Translations under genes and position numbers: made by a program
In this document: piece after piece, positions 1 through 6,465 of the stretch
How the letters are laid out: every line of letters begins with the position of its first letter
Position numbering within the stretch: position 1 is the first letter of the stretch
The notes under the pieces: generated by a model
Database searches by the model: none
Seen by the model: the letters and a program-made list of their open reading frames with translations, nothing else
Told to the model about the DNA's origin: nothing
DNA from: a bacterium
GTDB taxonomy: Bacteria > Hydrogenedentota > Hydrogenedentia > Hydrogenedentiales > SLHB01
Assembly: GCA_024231375.1 (NCBI GenBank)
Contig: JAAEQP010001283.1
Location: forward strand, 1 to 6,465
DNA: 6,465 nucleotides
Direction: 5' to 3'

Positions 1-1
1 G

Positions 2-2770
2 TTGAAGAGTCTGTTCGGTACCAATAAAGAACGGCAGGTCAAGAAGTTAGTTCCGGTCCTGCAACAGGTCCGAGCGCACGAACGCACCTGCGTCAGTATG
101 ACCAACGACGAGTTGCGGGGCGAGACCGCGGCGTTCAAGGAGAGCCTGAACCAAGGGGCGACGCTCGACGACATTCTGCCCGAGGCGTTCGCCACCGTGT
201 GTGAAGTATCCAAACGCGTCACGGGCATGCGCATGTTCGACGTGCAGATCATCGGCGGAATCGTACTTCACCAGGGCATGATCGCGGAAATGGTTACGGG
301 TGAAGGCAAGACGTTGGCCGCCACGATGCCCATCTATTTGAACGCACTCACCGGTAACGGAGTGCATTTGGTGACGCACAGCGATTACCTGGCCCGGCGT
401 GACGGGGAGTGGATGGGGCCCGTGTACGAGTTCATGGGCCAAACGGTTGGTTTGATCCAGCACGACATGAGCACTGCCGAACGGCAGGTTGCGTATCGAT
501 CCGACGTCACCTACGGGACCAACAACGAGTTTGGTTTCGACTATCTGCGGGACAACATGGCCGTCCGGGCGGATATGCGTGTACAGCGGGCGCTGAACTA
601 CGCCATCATTGACGAGATCGACTCGATTCTGGTCGACGAGGCGCGGACGCCGCTGATCATTTCGGGGCGCCCTGAGAAGAGCACGGACCTCTACTACAAG
701 GTGGACGAGGCGGTTCGGAGACTCAAGAAGGGCATCCCCCCGGAAGACCCTGAAGCCGAGAAGAATTACGACTACGAGGTGGAGGAAAAGGGCCAGCACG
801 TGATTCTGACGGAACGGGGCATGGTCAATGCGGAACGGTACCTGGGTATCGATGACCTGTACGTCTCGGACTCGCTGGGCGTGGTCCACATGATTGAGCA
901 GTCCATCCGGGCCCATGAACTGTACAAGCGCGACGTGCGGTACGTGAACCGGAACGGCGAGATCCTTATCGTGGACGACTTCACGGGCCGCATCATGGAA
1001 GGCCGCCGCTATTCGGACGGGCTGCATCAGGCGATTGAGGCGAAGGAGCGGGTGGCGGTCCAGTTCGAGTCCCAGACGGTCGCGAGCATCACGTACCAGA
1101 ACCTGTTCAAACTCTACAACAAGATTGCGGGCATGACGGGTACGGCGGCGACGGAAGCCAACGAATTCGCCCAGATCTACGATCTCGATGTGGTCCAGAT
1201 CCCCACGAACCAGCCCTTGGTGCGCGACGACCAGACCGATCTGGTGTTCGCCACGGAGGAAGGCAAGTTTCGGCATGTGGTCAAAGAGATCGCCGAGATC
1301 AACGAAACAGGACGGCCGGTCCTGGTGGGCACCGTATCCATCGAGAAGTCCGAGAAAGTCGCCGCCATGCTCGAAGAGGCTGGCGTGAAGGATTTCCAGG
1401 TACTCAACGCGAAGCAGCACGACCGCGAGGCCGCCATCGTGGCGAGCGCGGGCAAGCGGGGTGCCATCACGATTGCGACCAACATGGCCGGTCGTGGTAC
1501 GGACATCAAGCTTGGCGCGGGTGTCCGCGAATTGGGCGGTTTGGCCATCGTTGGCACCGAACGCCACGAATCCCGCCGGATCGACAACCAGTTGCGCGGT
1601 CGTTGCGGGCGTCAGGGCGATCTCGGCACGACCCGGTTCTACCTCAGCCTCGAGGACGAGGTCGCACGTCTGTTTGGCGGTGACAAGGTGAAGCGGCTTC
1701 TGGAGTGGACCGGCAGTCAACAGGACATGGACGACCAACCCCTGGAGCAGCGGATGGTGTCGCGGTCCATCCTTCGCGCCCAGCGCCAGGTCGAGGAATA
1801 CAACTTCGAGATTCGCAAGCACCTCAAAGAATACGACGACGTCATGAACCGGCAGCGCAAGGTGATCTACGAGACGCGGCGCAGCGTGCTGGAGGACCGG
1901 GATGTCCTCGAACAGATTCGGTCGATGTTCGAGAACATCGTGGCGGACATGGTCGATGAGTACGCGCCCGAGGAGGAGCTTCCCGAGAACTGGGACCTTG
2001 ATGGGCTGGAGAACCGGTTCCGGTATATGTTCGGGTTCGCCGCGCGTTTGGCGGGTGACGAGGATGCCGCGCCCAAGGCCCTGATCGACGACCTTGTCGA
2101 GCAGGTGCAGGAGGAGTATGTGCGCCGCGAGGCCGCTATCGCCGAGGAATACCGCGGGAGTTATCGCCGCGAGATCGGTGGTGACGACTCACATATCGAT
2201 TTCGCCAAGCTTGCCCGCAAGTATGTACACGATCTCGAGAAGATGGCCCTGTTGCGTGCCGCGGACGATCGTTGGATCGACCACCTGTACTCCATGGACT
2301 ACCTGCGCGACTCGGTGCGGCTTCGTGCGTATGGGCAGAAGGACCCGCTCGTGGAGTACAAGACCGAGGGGTTCGAAATGTTCCAGACCATGATGGCAAC
2401 CATCGAGGATAACGTGACGCAGACCCTGTTCCGGCTGACCGACCCCGAGGTGCGCAAGTCGCGCCAGATGGAGGCGCGCCGTGGCACCCTGACGATGGAC
2501 AACGATCCTTTTGCCCAGATATCGCAGTACACGCTCGTGGGGGCCGACAAACAGCAGGACAGCAGTTTCGCGGCCTACGACACGAGCCGATTCGCACTGG
2601 CGGGACAGAGTTCCGCGCCCCAGGGCGGACAAGATCCCGGGGCCGAAGCCAAGCGTCCCAAGATTCGACCCATTCGAAACGTTGGTCCTCAGACCAAACC
2701 GAACGACCCCTGTCCGTGTGGGAGTGGGAAGAAATATAAGAAGTGCTGCGGTGGACTAAACCAAAACTGA
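2..2770 (+). CDS. secA: Protein translocase subunit SecA (preprotein translocase ATPase)
   Basis: SecA binds SecYEG at the inner face of the cytoplasmic membrane and uses ATP to push unfolded preproteins across. Read from the TTG at position 2 it is 922 residues, normal for the family. Visible in order: N-terminal SecA motif (SLFGTNKERQVKKL); Walker A TGEGKT (99-104, K103); DEID Walker B (204-207) followed by the SecA signature LVDEARTPLIISG; preprotein cross-linking domain (about 220-365); second nucleotide-binding domain with TNMAGRGTDI (from 493) and the arginine-finger motif LRGRCGRQGD (531-540); helical scaffold with RWIDHL (757-762) and LRAYGQKDPLVEY (774-786); a flexible Pro/Gln/Lys-rich linker (about 845-900); and a C-terminal zinc motif, C904-x-C906-x8-C915-C916. 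The start is uncertain: base 1 is g, so an ATG ending there would give a typical ML-K-S-L-F-G N-terminus two bases outside the window. No upstream region is visible. The identity is beyond doubt. Confidence 0.98.
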   Translation: MKSLFGTNKERQVKKLVPVLQQVRAHERTCVSMTNDELRGETAAFKESLNQGATLDDILPEAFATVCEVSKRVTGMRMFDVQIIGGIVLHQGMIAEMVTGEGKTLAATMPIYLNALTGNGVHLVTHSDYLARRDGEWMGPVYEFMGQTVGLIQHDMSTAERQVAYRSDVTYGTNNEFGFDYLRDNMAVRADMRVQRALNYAIIDEIDSILVDEARTPLIISGRPEKSTDLYYKVDEAVRRLKKGIPPEDPEAEKNYDYEVEEKGQHVILTERGMVNAERYLGIDDLYVSDSLGVVHMIEQSIRAHELYKRDVRYVNRNGEILIVDDFTGRIMEGRRYSDGLHQAIEAKERVAVQFESQTVASITYQNLFKLYNKIAGMTGTAATEANEFAQIYDLDVVQIPTNQPLVRDDQTDLVFATEEGKFRHVVKEIAEINETGRPVLVGTVSIEKSEKVAAMLEEAGVKDFQVLNAKQHDREAAIVASAGKRGAITIATNMAGRGTDIKLGAGVRELGGLAIVGTERHESRRIDNQLRGRCGRQGDLGTTRFYLSLEDEVARLFGGDKVKRLLEWTGSQQDMDDQPLEQRMVSRSILRAQRQVEEYNFEIRKHLKEYDDVMNRQRKVIYETRRSVLEDRDVLEQIRSMFENIVADMVDEYAPEEELPENWDLDGLENRFRYMFGFAARLAGDEDAAPKALIDDLVEQVQEEYVRREAAIAEEYRGSYRREIGGDDSHIDFAKLARKYVHDLEKMALLRAADDRWIDHLYSMDYLRDSVRLRAYGQKDPLVEYKTEGFEMFQTMMATIEDNVTQTLFRLTDPEVRKSRQMEARRGTLTMDNDPFAQISQYTLVGADKQQDSSFAAYDTSRFALAGQSSAPQGGQDPGAEAKRPKIRPIRNVGPQTKPNDPCPCGSGKKYKKCCGGLNQN

Positions 2771-4224
2771 TCGCGACCGCCATTGTTCTGTTCTGGTTGG
2801 TCATGACGGGCCTGCTGGTCCGCCGTGAAATCCTGGTGCCCTACATCCGATCCAATCAACCCGGTCCCGCGCAATACGCCAATGTGCCCACCGAATCCTG
2901 GATGGGCGTCCACCTGAAGACGGGGGAACCTCTCGGGTACGTGCAGGTGGGGACGCGGCCGGAGCACCACGATTTTGAACCCGGTACGCGCGTGCAGGTG
3001 ACAGCCGACGTCCGGCTCATCCTCTTCGGTGAACGTACCGAGTTCGTCATCAACGGCTCGGGTTGGGTGTCCCGCGAACGAGGTCTGACCGAATTCGATT
3101 TCGCCGTGCGGTCGGCGGGGCACAATCTGCGCGTGGTGGGTACGGTTCACGACGGCATGCTGGACGCCGAATTGCATACGGGCGGCGAGAACATTCCCCT
3201 TCAGTATCCCGTGGGTGACGACCTCATGCTCATGGGTGGGTTTGGAACGACCACACTCAATCTACCGAACCTTCAGCCCGGGCAGGAGTACTTCATCGAC
3301 AGTTTCGACCCCGTGACGTTGTCCGTCGGCCGGACTCGAGTCGAGTGTATCGGCGAGGAGACCCTTGAACTGGGCGAAGCGCCCATCGCGACCAAGGTGG
3401 TTACCTTGACCACCCACGACATCGCGTCGAAGGCATGGGTGACCGAAGCGGGTGAAGTGGTTCGCGCGGAGACACCGTTCGGTTTCGTTATGGAGAAGAC
3501 CACGGCCCAACGCGCCCTGCGTACCATGGCCGGCGAAGTGTCTGATTCGCTTTTGAGCCTTGCCGCGGTGCGACCCACCGGGAAGAGGCCTGTCCGGGGC
3601 GCGAGGCGAACGCGCGTTCGCTTGGGGGGATTCCCGCCATCGATAACTCCGCCCGAGGACGACACGCAGCGGAAGGTGGGGGACAACGACTACGAAATCG
3701 CGGTGCCCGCGGTCCCCACGGAGCCGACCGAACCCCTTGACGACGCTACCGAGTTTCTTGCGGCGGATCCGTTGATCCAGTCGGATCATGAGTCCATCCG
3801 GACCATGGCTGACGGCGTTGCCGGTGAAGGCACGGTGTGGGAGCGCGCGAATCGTCTGAACGAATGGGTGTACGCCAACATTGCCAAGAAGCCGGTGGTC
3901 AGCGTACCGTCGGCCCTTGAGGTGTTGCAGACCCGCGAGGGCGACTGCAACGAGCATACGGTGCTCTATGCAGCCTTGGCGCGCTCCGTGAGGATTCCTA
4001 CCCGTGTCGCTATTGGCGTGGTGTGGAGTGAGGACCTGGGAGGGTTCTACTACCATGCGTGGCCGGAAGTGTACGCGGGCCGTTGGATTTGGATGGACCC
4101 CACGTTCGGTCAGCCCGTGGCCGATGCTACGCACATCAAGCTGCTCACGGGCAGCATCGAGAAATGGACCCAATTGTTGCCGTACCTTGGCCAACTCACC
4201 GTGGAGGTCCTTGACGTCGAATGA
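2743..4224 (+). CDS. Membrane-anchored transglutaminase-like (cysteine protease fold) protein
   Basis: A 493-residue protein from a GTG start. Residues 8-26 form one hydrophobic segment after a basic N-terminus (LRWTKPK), so it is probably a signal anchor with the rest outside the cytoplasm. Residues about 50-270 look beta-rich and I cannot assign them to a family. A strongly basic stretch (281-293, seven Lys/Arg) leads into an acidic, proline-rich linker (about 299-340, with PTEPTEP). The C-terminal part (about 345-470) is a transglutaminase-like core with a full catalytic triad: C402 in GDCNEHTVLYAALAR, H438 in YYHAWPEVY and D452 in WMDPTFGQ. Family members include peptidases, amidases and cross-linking enzymes, so the reaction cannot be named. 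The start overlaps secA by 28 nt; a GGGAAG at 2726-2731 could serve as ribosome binding site. The next in-frame ATG (2803) would cut into the membrane segment. The end overlaps the ABC ATPase start by ATGA. Fold call strong, function open. Confidence 0.9.
   Translation: MLRWTKPKLIATAIVLFWLVMTGLLVRREILVPYIRSNQPGPAQYANVPTESWMGVHLKTGEPLGYVQVGTRPEHHDFEPGTRVQVTADVRLILFGERTEFVINGSGWVSRERGLTEFDFAVRSAGHNLRVVGTVHDGMLDAELHTGGENIPLQYPVGDDLMLMGGFGTTTLNLPNLQPGQEYFIDSFDPVTLSVGRTRVECIGEETLELGEAPIATKVVTLTTHDIASKAWVTEAGEVVRAETPFGFVMEKTTAQRALRTMAGEVSDSLLSLAAVRPTGKRPVRGARRTRVRLGGFPPSITPPEDDTQRKVGDNDYEIAVPAVPTEPTEPLDDATEFLAADPLIQSDHESIRTMADGVAGEGTVWERANRLNEWVYANIAKKPVVSVPSALEVLQTREGDCNEHTVLYAALARSVRIPTRVAIGVVWSEDLGGFYYHAWPEVYAGRWIWMDPTFGQPVADATHIKLLTGSIEKWTQLLPYLGQLTVEVLDVE
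4203..4207 (+). promoter_or_regulatory. Ribosome binding site for the ABC ATPase gene
   Basis: GGAGG lies inside the last codons of the transglutaminase-like gene, 13 bases before the ATG at 4221. The spacing is longer than ideal, but the match to a Shine-Dalgarno core is perfect. It supports the 4221 start together with the ATGA overlap. Confidence 0.5.
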
Positions 4225-4952
4225 TCCAAACTACCGCTCTGACCAAACGGTTCTCGGGAAAGACCGCCGTCGACCAACTCGATCTCATGATCGAGGAGGG
4301 GGAGTTCTTCTGCTTCCTGGGTCCCAATGGCGCCGGGAAGACCACGACCATCAAGATGCTCACCGGTCTGCTGCGGCCTGACTCGGGTACGGCGATACTG
4401 GGTGGCCTCGACATCCAGAAAGAGCCGGTGCGCACGAAGGCCATGCTGGGCTACATTCCCGACACGCCCTTTCTCTACGACAAACTCACCGGTCGCGAAT
4501 TCATGCGGTTCGTGGCGGGTCTGTATCAGATGTCGAGGTCCTCGTTCGAAGGCAAGTGCGAGGAATTGCTTGAGATCTTCGAGATTCGAGATGTGGGCGA
4601 CCAACTTGTCGAGCACTACAGCCACGGCATGCGTCAGAAACTGTCGTTCGCTTCGTGTTTCCTTCACGATCCGAAGATTGTTGTGGTCGACGAGCCGTGG
4701 GTGGGACTCGATCCGAAGAACATCCGATTCGTGAAGCAGTTTCTCGGTGAGAAGACCGACAAAGGTGTCACCGTCTTCATGTCGACCCATTCCCTGGCCA
4801 TCATTGAAGACGCCGCCGACCGAGTCGGTATCATTCACCAGGGGAACTTGCTCCACACCGGGACCGTTGAGGACATCAAGGCCCTGGCGCGCAATCCCGG
4901 CTCCTTGGAAGACGTGTTCCTCGAACTCACCCACAGCGAGAATGGCCAATGA
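4221..4952 (+). CDS. ABC transporter ATP-binding protein, ABC-2 exporter type
   Basis: A single nucleotide-binding domain of 243 residues, the usual size for a stand-alone ABC-2 exporter ATPase. Seen: Walker A GPNGAGKTTT (34-43, K40); GYIPDTPFLYDKLT (77-90) at the Q-loop, where D81 stands in place of the usual Gln; ABC signature written YSHGMRQKLS (133-142) rather than LSGGQ; Walker B IVVVDE (153-158) with catalytic E158; D-loop GLD (162-164); H-loop H190 in FMSTHS. The C-terminal SLEDVFLELT is typical of ATPases paired with ABC-2 permeases. It should hydrolyse ATP on the cytoplasmic face and drive export through a partner membrane protein, most likely the one starting at 6109. The gene overlaps both neighbours by four bases (ATGA). 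The substrate cannot be read from the sequence: relatives handle lipids, drugs, peptides, sodium or polysaccharides. The class is certain and the exporter role very likely. Confidence 0.95.
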   Translation: MIQTTALTKRFSGKTAVDQLDLMIEEGEFFCFLGPNGAGKTTTIKMLTGLLRPDSGTAILGGLDIQKEPVRTKAMLGYIPDTPFLYDKLTGREFMRFVAGLYQMSRSSFEGKCEELLEIFEIRDVGDQLVEHYSHGMRQKLSFASCFLHDPKIVVVDEPWVGLDPKNIRFVKQFLGEKTDKGVTVFMSTHSLAIIEDAADRVGIIHQGNLLHTGTVEDIKALARNPGSLEDVFLELTHSENGQ

Positions 4953-6112
4953 CACACTTCAATGCTGCAACTTTCGCCTTGCTCATGACGGCATCGCTGA
5001 TCGCCGCCGACGGAGCGGCGCCACCCGTGAATCCCACCTTGGGATTGGAGGACGACCGTTTCTTCTCGCGCCAAGCCGAGGCGTTCCTGGCGGAAGCCGA
5101 GACCGTGCTTGCTCAGTTTCCGCCTCAATACCCGGAGCCCTTGCCGCGCCGTTTGGCCCTGCGCCTGATAGACGGCGTGACTCACGAACCCTACGCAGCG
5201 TGCCGTCCCGCGCTGCAACGGTTCCATAAGGAGCGAATCGAGCGCGCCGTGGTTGATATTGAAGCATCTACGGTGGAACAAGGGGCGCGCATCTGGAAGC
5301 TCTACAACCACGGGTTCGTCGTACGCACGCCTACCGTTACTCTTGGGTTCGACTTGTTTCGCGGGCCGGGCCGGACGGATGTGGTAAACGAGAATGGCGA
5401 TTCGCAGGCCGCGCCGTGCCCGGGTTTTCCGATTCCCGAAGCGGTGGCGGTTCGGTTGGCCGCTCAGTGCGACGTGCTGTTTATCAGCCATCGTCATGGG
5501 GACCATGCGGATCGGGTGATCGCATCGGCTATGCTGGACCAGGGCAAACCTGTCGTGGCCACGGAAGAGACGTTTGGACGCGGCAAGACGGGTCTTGCAG
5601 CCAGACTCACGGTCATGGATCGGAAAGCCCACGTTGTCCAATCGCTTCCCGTCAGGAAGGGCGGCGTAACGCTTGATGTGGTGGTGTATCCCGGCCAGCA
5701 GTATCAAGGGGGCGGCGCTCTGTGCAACACGGTGCTAGTGACCACTCCGGAAGGTTTGTGTTTCGCGCACAACGGCGACCAGATCAACGATCCCTATCCT
5801 GAATATCAGAAGGACTACGCGTGGATTGACAAGGTCGCGGCCCATTTCGAGGTGGACGTGCTGATGACCAACTGCTGGCTCAATGACCCCATGCGGTTCG
5901 TACGAGGATTTGACCCGAACCTGGTCATCATGGGGCACGAGAACGAGATGGGGCACGATGCGTGGGATCGGCTTCCCTATTGGGGCGATGCCGAGTTCAT
6001 TGGCACCACCTACCCGCAGCTCATGGCGTCGGACTACCCGGTTCTCGTGATGGCTTGGGGGGAGGCGTACCACTATGGTGCCGAGGCTTCTGACCCTGAG
6101 GACCGTCCATGA
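4949..6112 (+). CDS. Metallo-beta-lactamase-fold hydrolase, UlaG-like
   Basis: A 387-residue protein with metal-ligand motifs of the metallo-beta-lactamase superfamily: ISHRHGDH gives H181-x-H183-x-D185-H186, followed by AHNGDQ (H274, D277) and MGHE (H330), in the order expected for a two-metal site. The core seems to begin near residue 112 with IWKLYNHGFVVRT, a form common in UlaG-like proteins. Before it lie about 90 mostly helical, charged residues that I do not recognise. Residues 4-20 are hydrophobic and followed by ADGAAPP, so a cleaved signal peptide is possible, although the n-region has no Lys or Arg. The next in-frame ATG (4985, residue 13) would remove most of that segment. The upstream Shine-Dalgarno is weak, so translation probably depends on coupling to the ABC ATPase (ATGA overlap). 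The hydrolysed bond is unknown; the superfamily includes lactonases, phosphodiesterases, N-acyl hydrolases and nucleases. Its position between ATPase and permease genes suggests a role tied to the exporter. Confidence 0.88.
   Translation: MTHFNAATFALLMTASLIAADGAAPPVNPTLGLEDDRFFSRQAEAFLAEAETVLAQFPPQYPEPLPRRLALRLIDGVTHEPYAACRPALQRFHKERIERAVVDIEASTVEQGARIWKLYNHGFVVRTPTVTLGFDLFRGPGRTDVVNENGDSQAAPCPGFPIPEAVAVRLAAQCDVLFISHRHGDHADRVIASAMLDQGKPVVATEETFGRGKTGLAARLTVMDRKAHVVQSLPVRKGGVTLDVVVYPGQQYQGGGALCNTVLVTTPEGLCFAHNGDQINDPYPEYQKDYAWIDKVAAHFEVDVLMTNCWLNDPMRFVRGFDPNLVIMGHENEMGHDAWDRLPYWGDAEFIGTTYPQLMASDYPVLVMAWGEAYHYGAEASDPEDRP
6098..6102 (+). promoter_or_regulatory. Ribosome binding site for the permease gene
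   Basis: GAGGA sits six bases before the ATG at 6109, within the last codons of the metallohydrolase gene. Good core and good spacing. It fixes the start of the gene that runs off the window. Confidence 0.6.
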
Positions 6113-6465
6113 ACCATGCCGCCGTTCTCATAGCCGCCAAACTGCGGATCGCGCGTAACCAGACGGCGTCGGTTCGGCATGAGTCAAAGTTGAAGGTCGG
6201 CGTGGTGTCCGTCGCGGCGGTGTTGTTGTGGATAGGCGCATTCTATGCCTTCTACCGTGGGTTTCTGTGGCTGCGGCCGTTTGGGATTGACCCGACGGGC
6301 CAAGCGCTTGGCCTCGGCGACATCATCATGGTCCGTCTACTGTCGGTGTTCGCGCTGGCCCTGTTTCTTATGCTGGTGTTCTCGAACGTCCTCATTTCCT
6401 ACTCGACCATCTACCGGTCCCGCGAAGTGGCGTACCTCATCCAGGCGCCGGTGCCCATTCGATTA
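6109..6465 (+). CDS. ABC exporter permease, N-terminal part (cut by window end)
   Basis: An open frame of 119 codons with no stop, running off the right edge. It begins MNHAAVLIAAKLRIARNQ, a basic amphipathic N-terminus usual for ABC-2 permeases. Two hydrophobic segments follow: about residues 30-49 (VGVVSVAAVLLWIGAFYAFY) and about 76-98 (ending VFSNVLISY). After them comes a cytoplasmic-loop-like motif, STIYRSREVAYLIQAPVPIR (99-118). This 'tyrosine-x-Ser-Arg-Glu/Asp ... Leu ... Ala-Pro-Val/Ile' pattern is one I associate with large ABC-2 type exporter permeases in which the loop contacts the ATPase. The start is supported by the GAGGA six bases upstream and the ATGA overlap with the hydrolase gene. 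It is the natural membrane partner of the ATPase at 4221-4952. Full length, number of spans and exact subfamily cannot be judged from this fragment. Confidence 0.82.
   Translation, partial: MNHAAVLIAAKLRIARNQTASVRHESKLKVGVVSVAAVLLWIGAFYAFYRGFLWLRPFGIDPTGQALGLGDIIMVRLLSVFALALFLMLVFSNVLISYSTIYRSREVAYLIQAPVPIRL

Noticed and set aside
47..1822. Long minus-strand open frame of 591 codons opposite secA
   Set aside because: It lies entirely antisense to an unmistakable secA. Its His/Arg/Val/Leu-rich product shows no recognisable domain. Long antisense frames are expected in GC-rich genes with biased third positions.
2136..2804. Minus-strand frames over the 3' end of secA and the junction, the longest 222 codons
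   Set aside because: Low-complexity Arg/Ser/Pro-rich product, no family features, fully explained by the coding genes on the plus strand.
3262..4194. Minus-strand frame of 310 codons opposite the transglutaminase-like gene
   Set aside because: Mirror of the real gene, whose triad motifs establish the plus strand as coding; no motifs in the antisense product.
4004..4381. Plus-strand frame of 125 codons across the junction of genes 2 and 3
   Set aside because: Out of frame with both real genes; Arg/Ser/Trp-rich composition typical of a shifted reading of GC-rich coding DNA.
4835..5707. Minus-strand frame of 290 codons opposite the hydrolase gene
   Set aside because: Spans the junction of two well-supported plus-strand genes and shows no domain.
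2771..6465. Search for terminators, RNA genes, repeats or mobile elements after secA
   Set aside because: No intergenic space exists and no hairpin followed by a T-run, tRNA-like fold, direct repeat array or transposase was seen by eye.

Overview
The window is a wall-to-wall coding stretch of GC-rich bacterial DNA (roughly 60% GC by eye). Every gene supported here lies on the + strand and each overlaps the next, with no intergenic space. The secA sequence places it in Bacteria, on the chromosome. The phylum cannot be fixed by reading alone. The SecA carries the C-terminal zinc motif, and the neighbour genes resemble those found in poorly cultured Gram-negative phyla of the Planctomycetota/Verrucomicrobiota/Hydrogenedentota kind, but that placement is a weak inference.

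Layout. (1) Positions 1-2770: secA, the ATPase of the general secretion pathway, essentially complete; its exact start lies at or 2 bases before the window edge. (2) 2743-4224: a membrane-anchored, transglutaminase-like cysteine enzyme with an intact Cys-His-Asp triad, starting inside the end of secA (28-nt overlap). (3) 4221-4952: an ABC transporter ATPase of the ABC-2 exporter type. (4) 4949-6112: a metallo-beta-lactamase-fold hydrolase with a possible signal peptide. (5) 6109 to the window end: the first 119 codons of a multi-spanning membrane protein that looks like the permease of the exporter. It runs off the window.

The junctions of genes 2/3, 3/4 and 4/5 are all the 4-base overlap ATGA (4221-4224, 4949-4952, 6109-6112), a strong sign of one transcript with coupled translation. 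Genes 3 and 5 would form an ABC-2 exporter. Genes 2 and 4 look like extracytoplasmic or membrane-attached enzymes that could act on, or be coupled to, whatever is exported. Placing a hydrolase gene between the ATPase and permease genes, and the whole set behind secA, is the most unusual aspect of the window. The substrate is unknown.

No promoter, terminator, RNA gene, repeat array, insertion sequence or CRISPR was seen. The operon promoter must lie upstream of the window and its end downstream.
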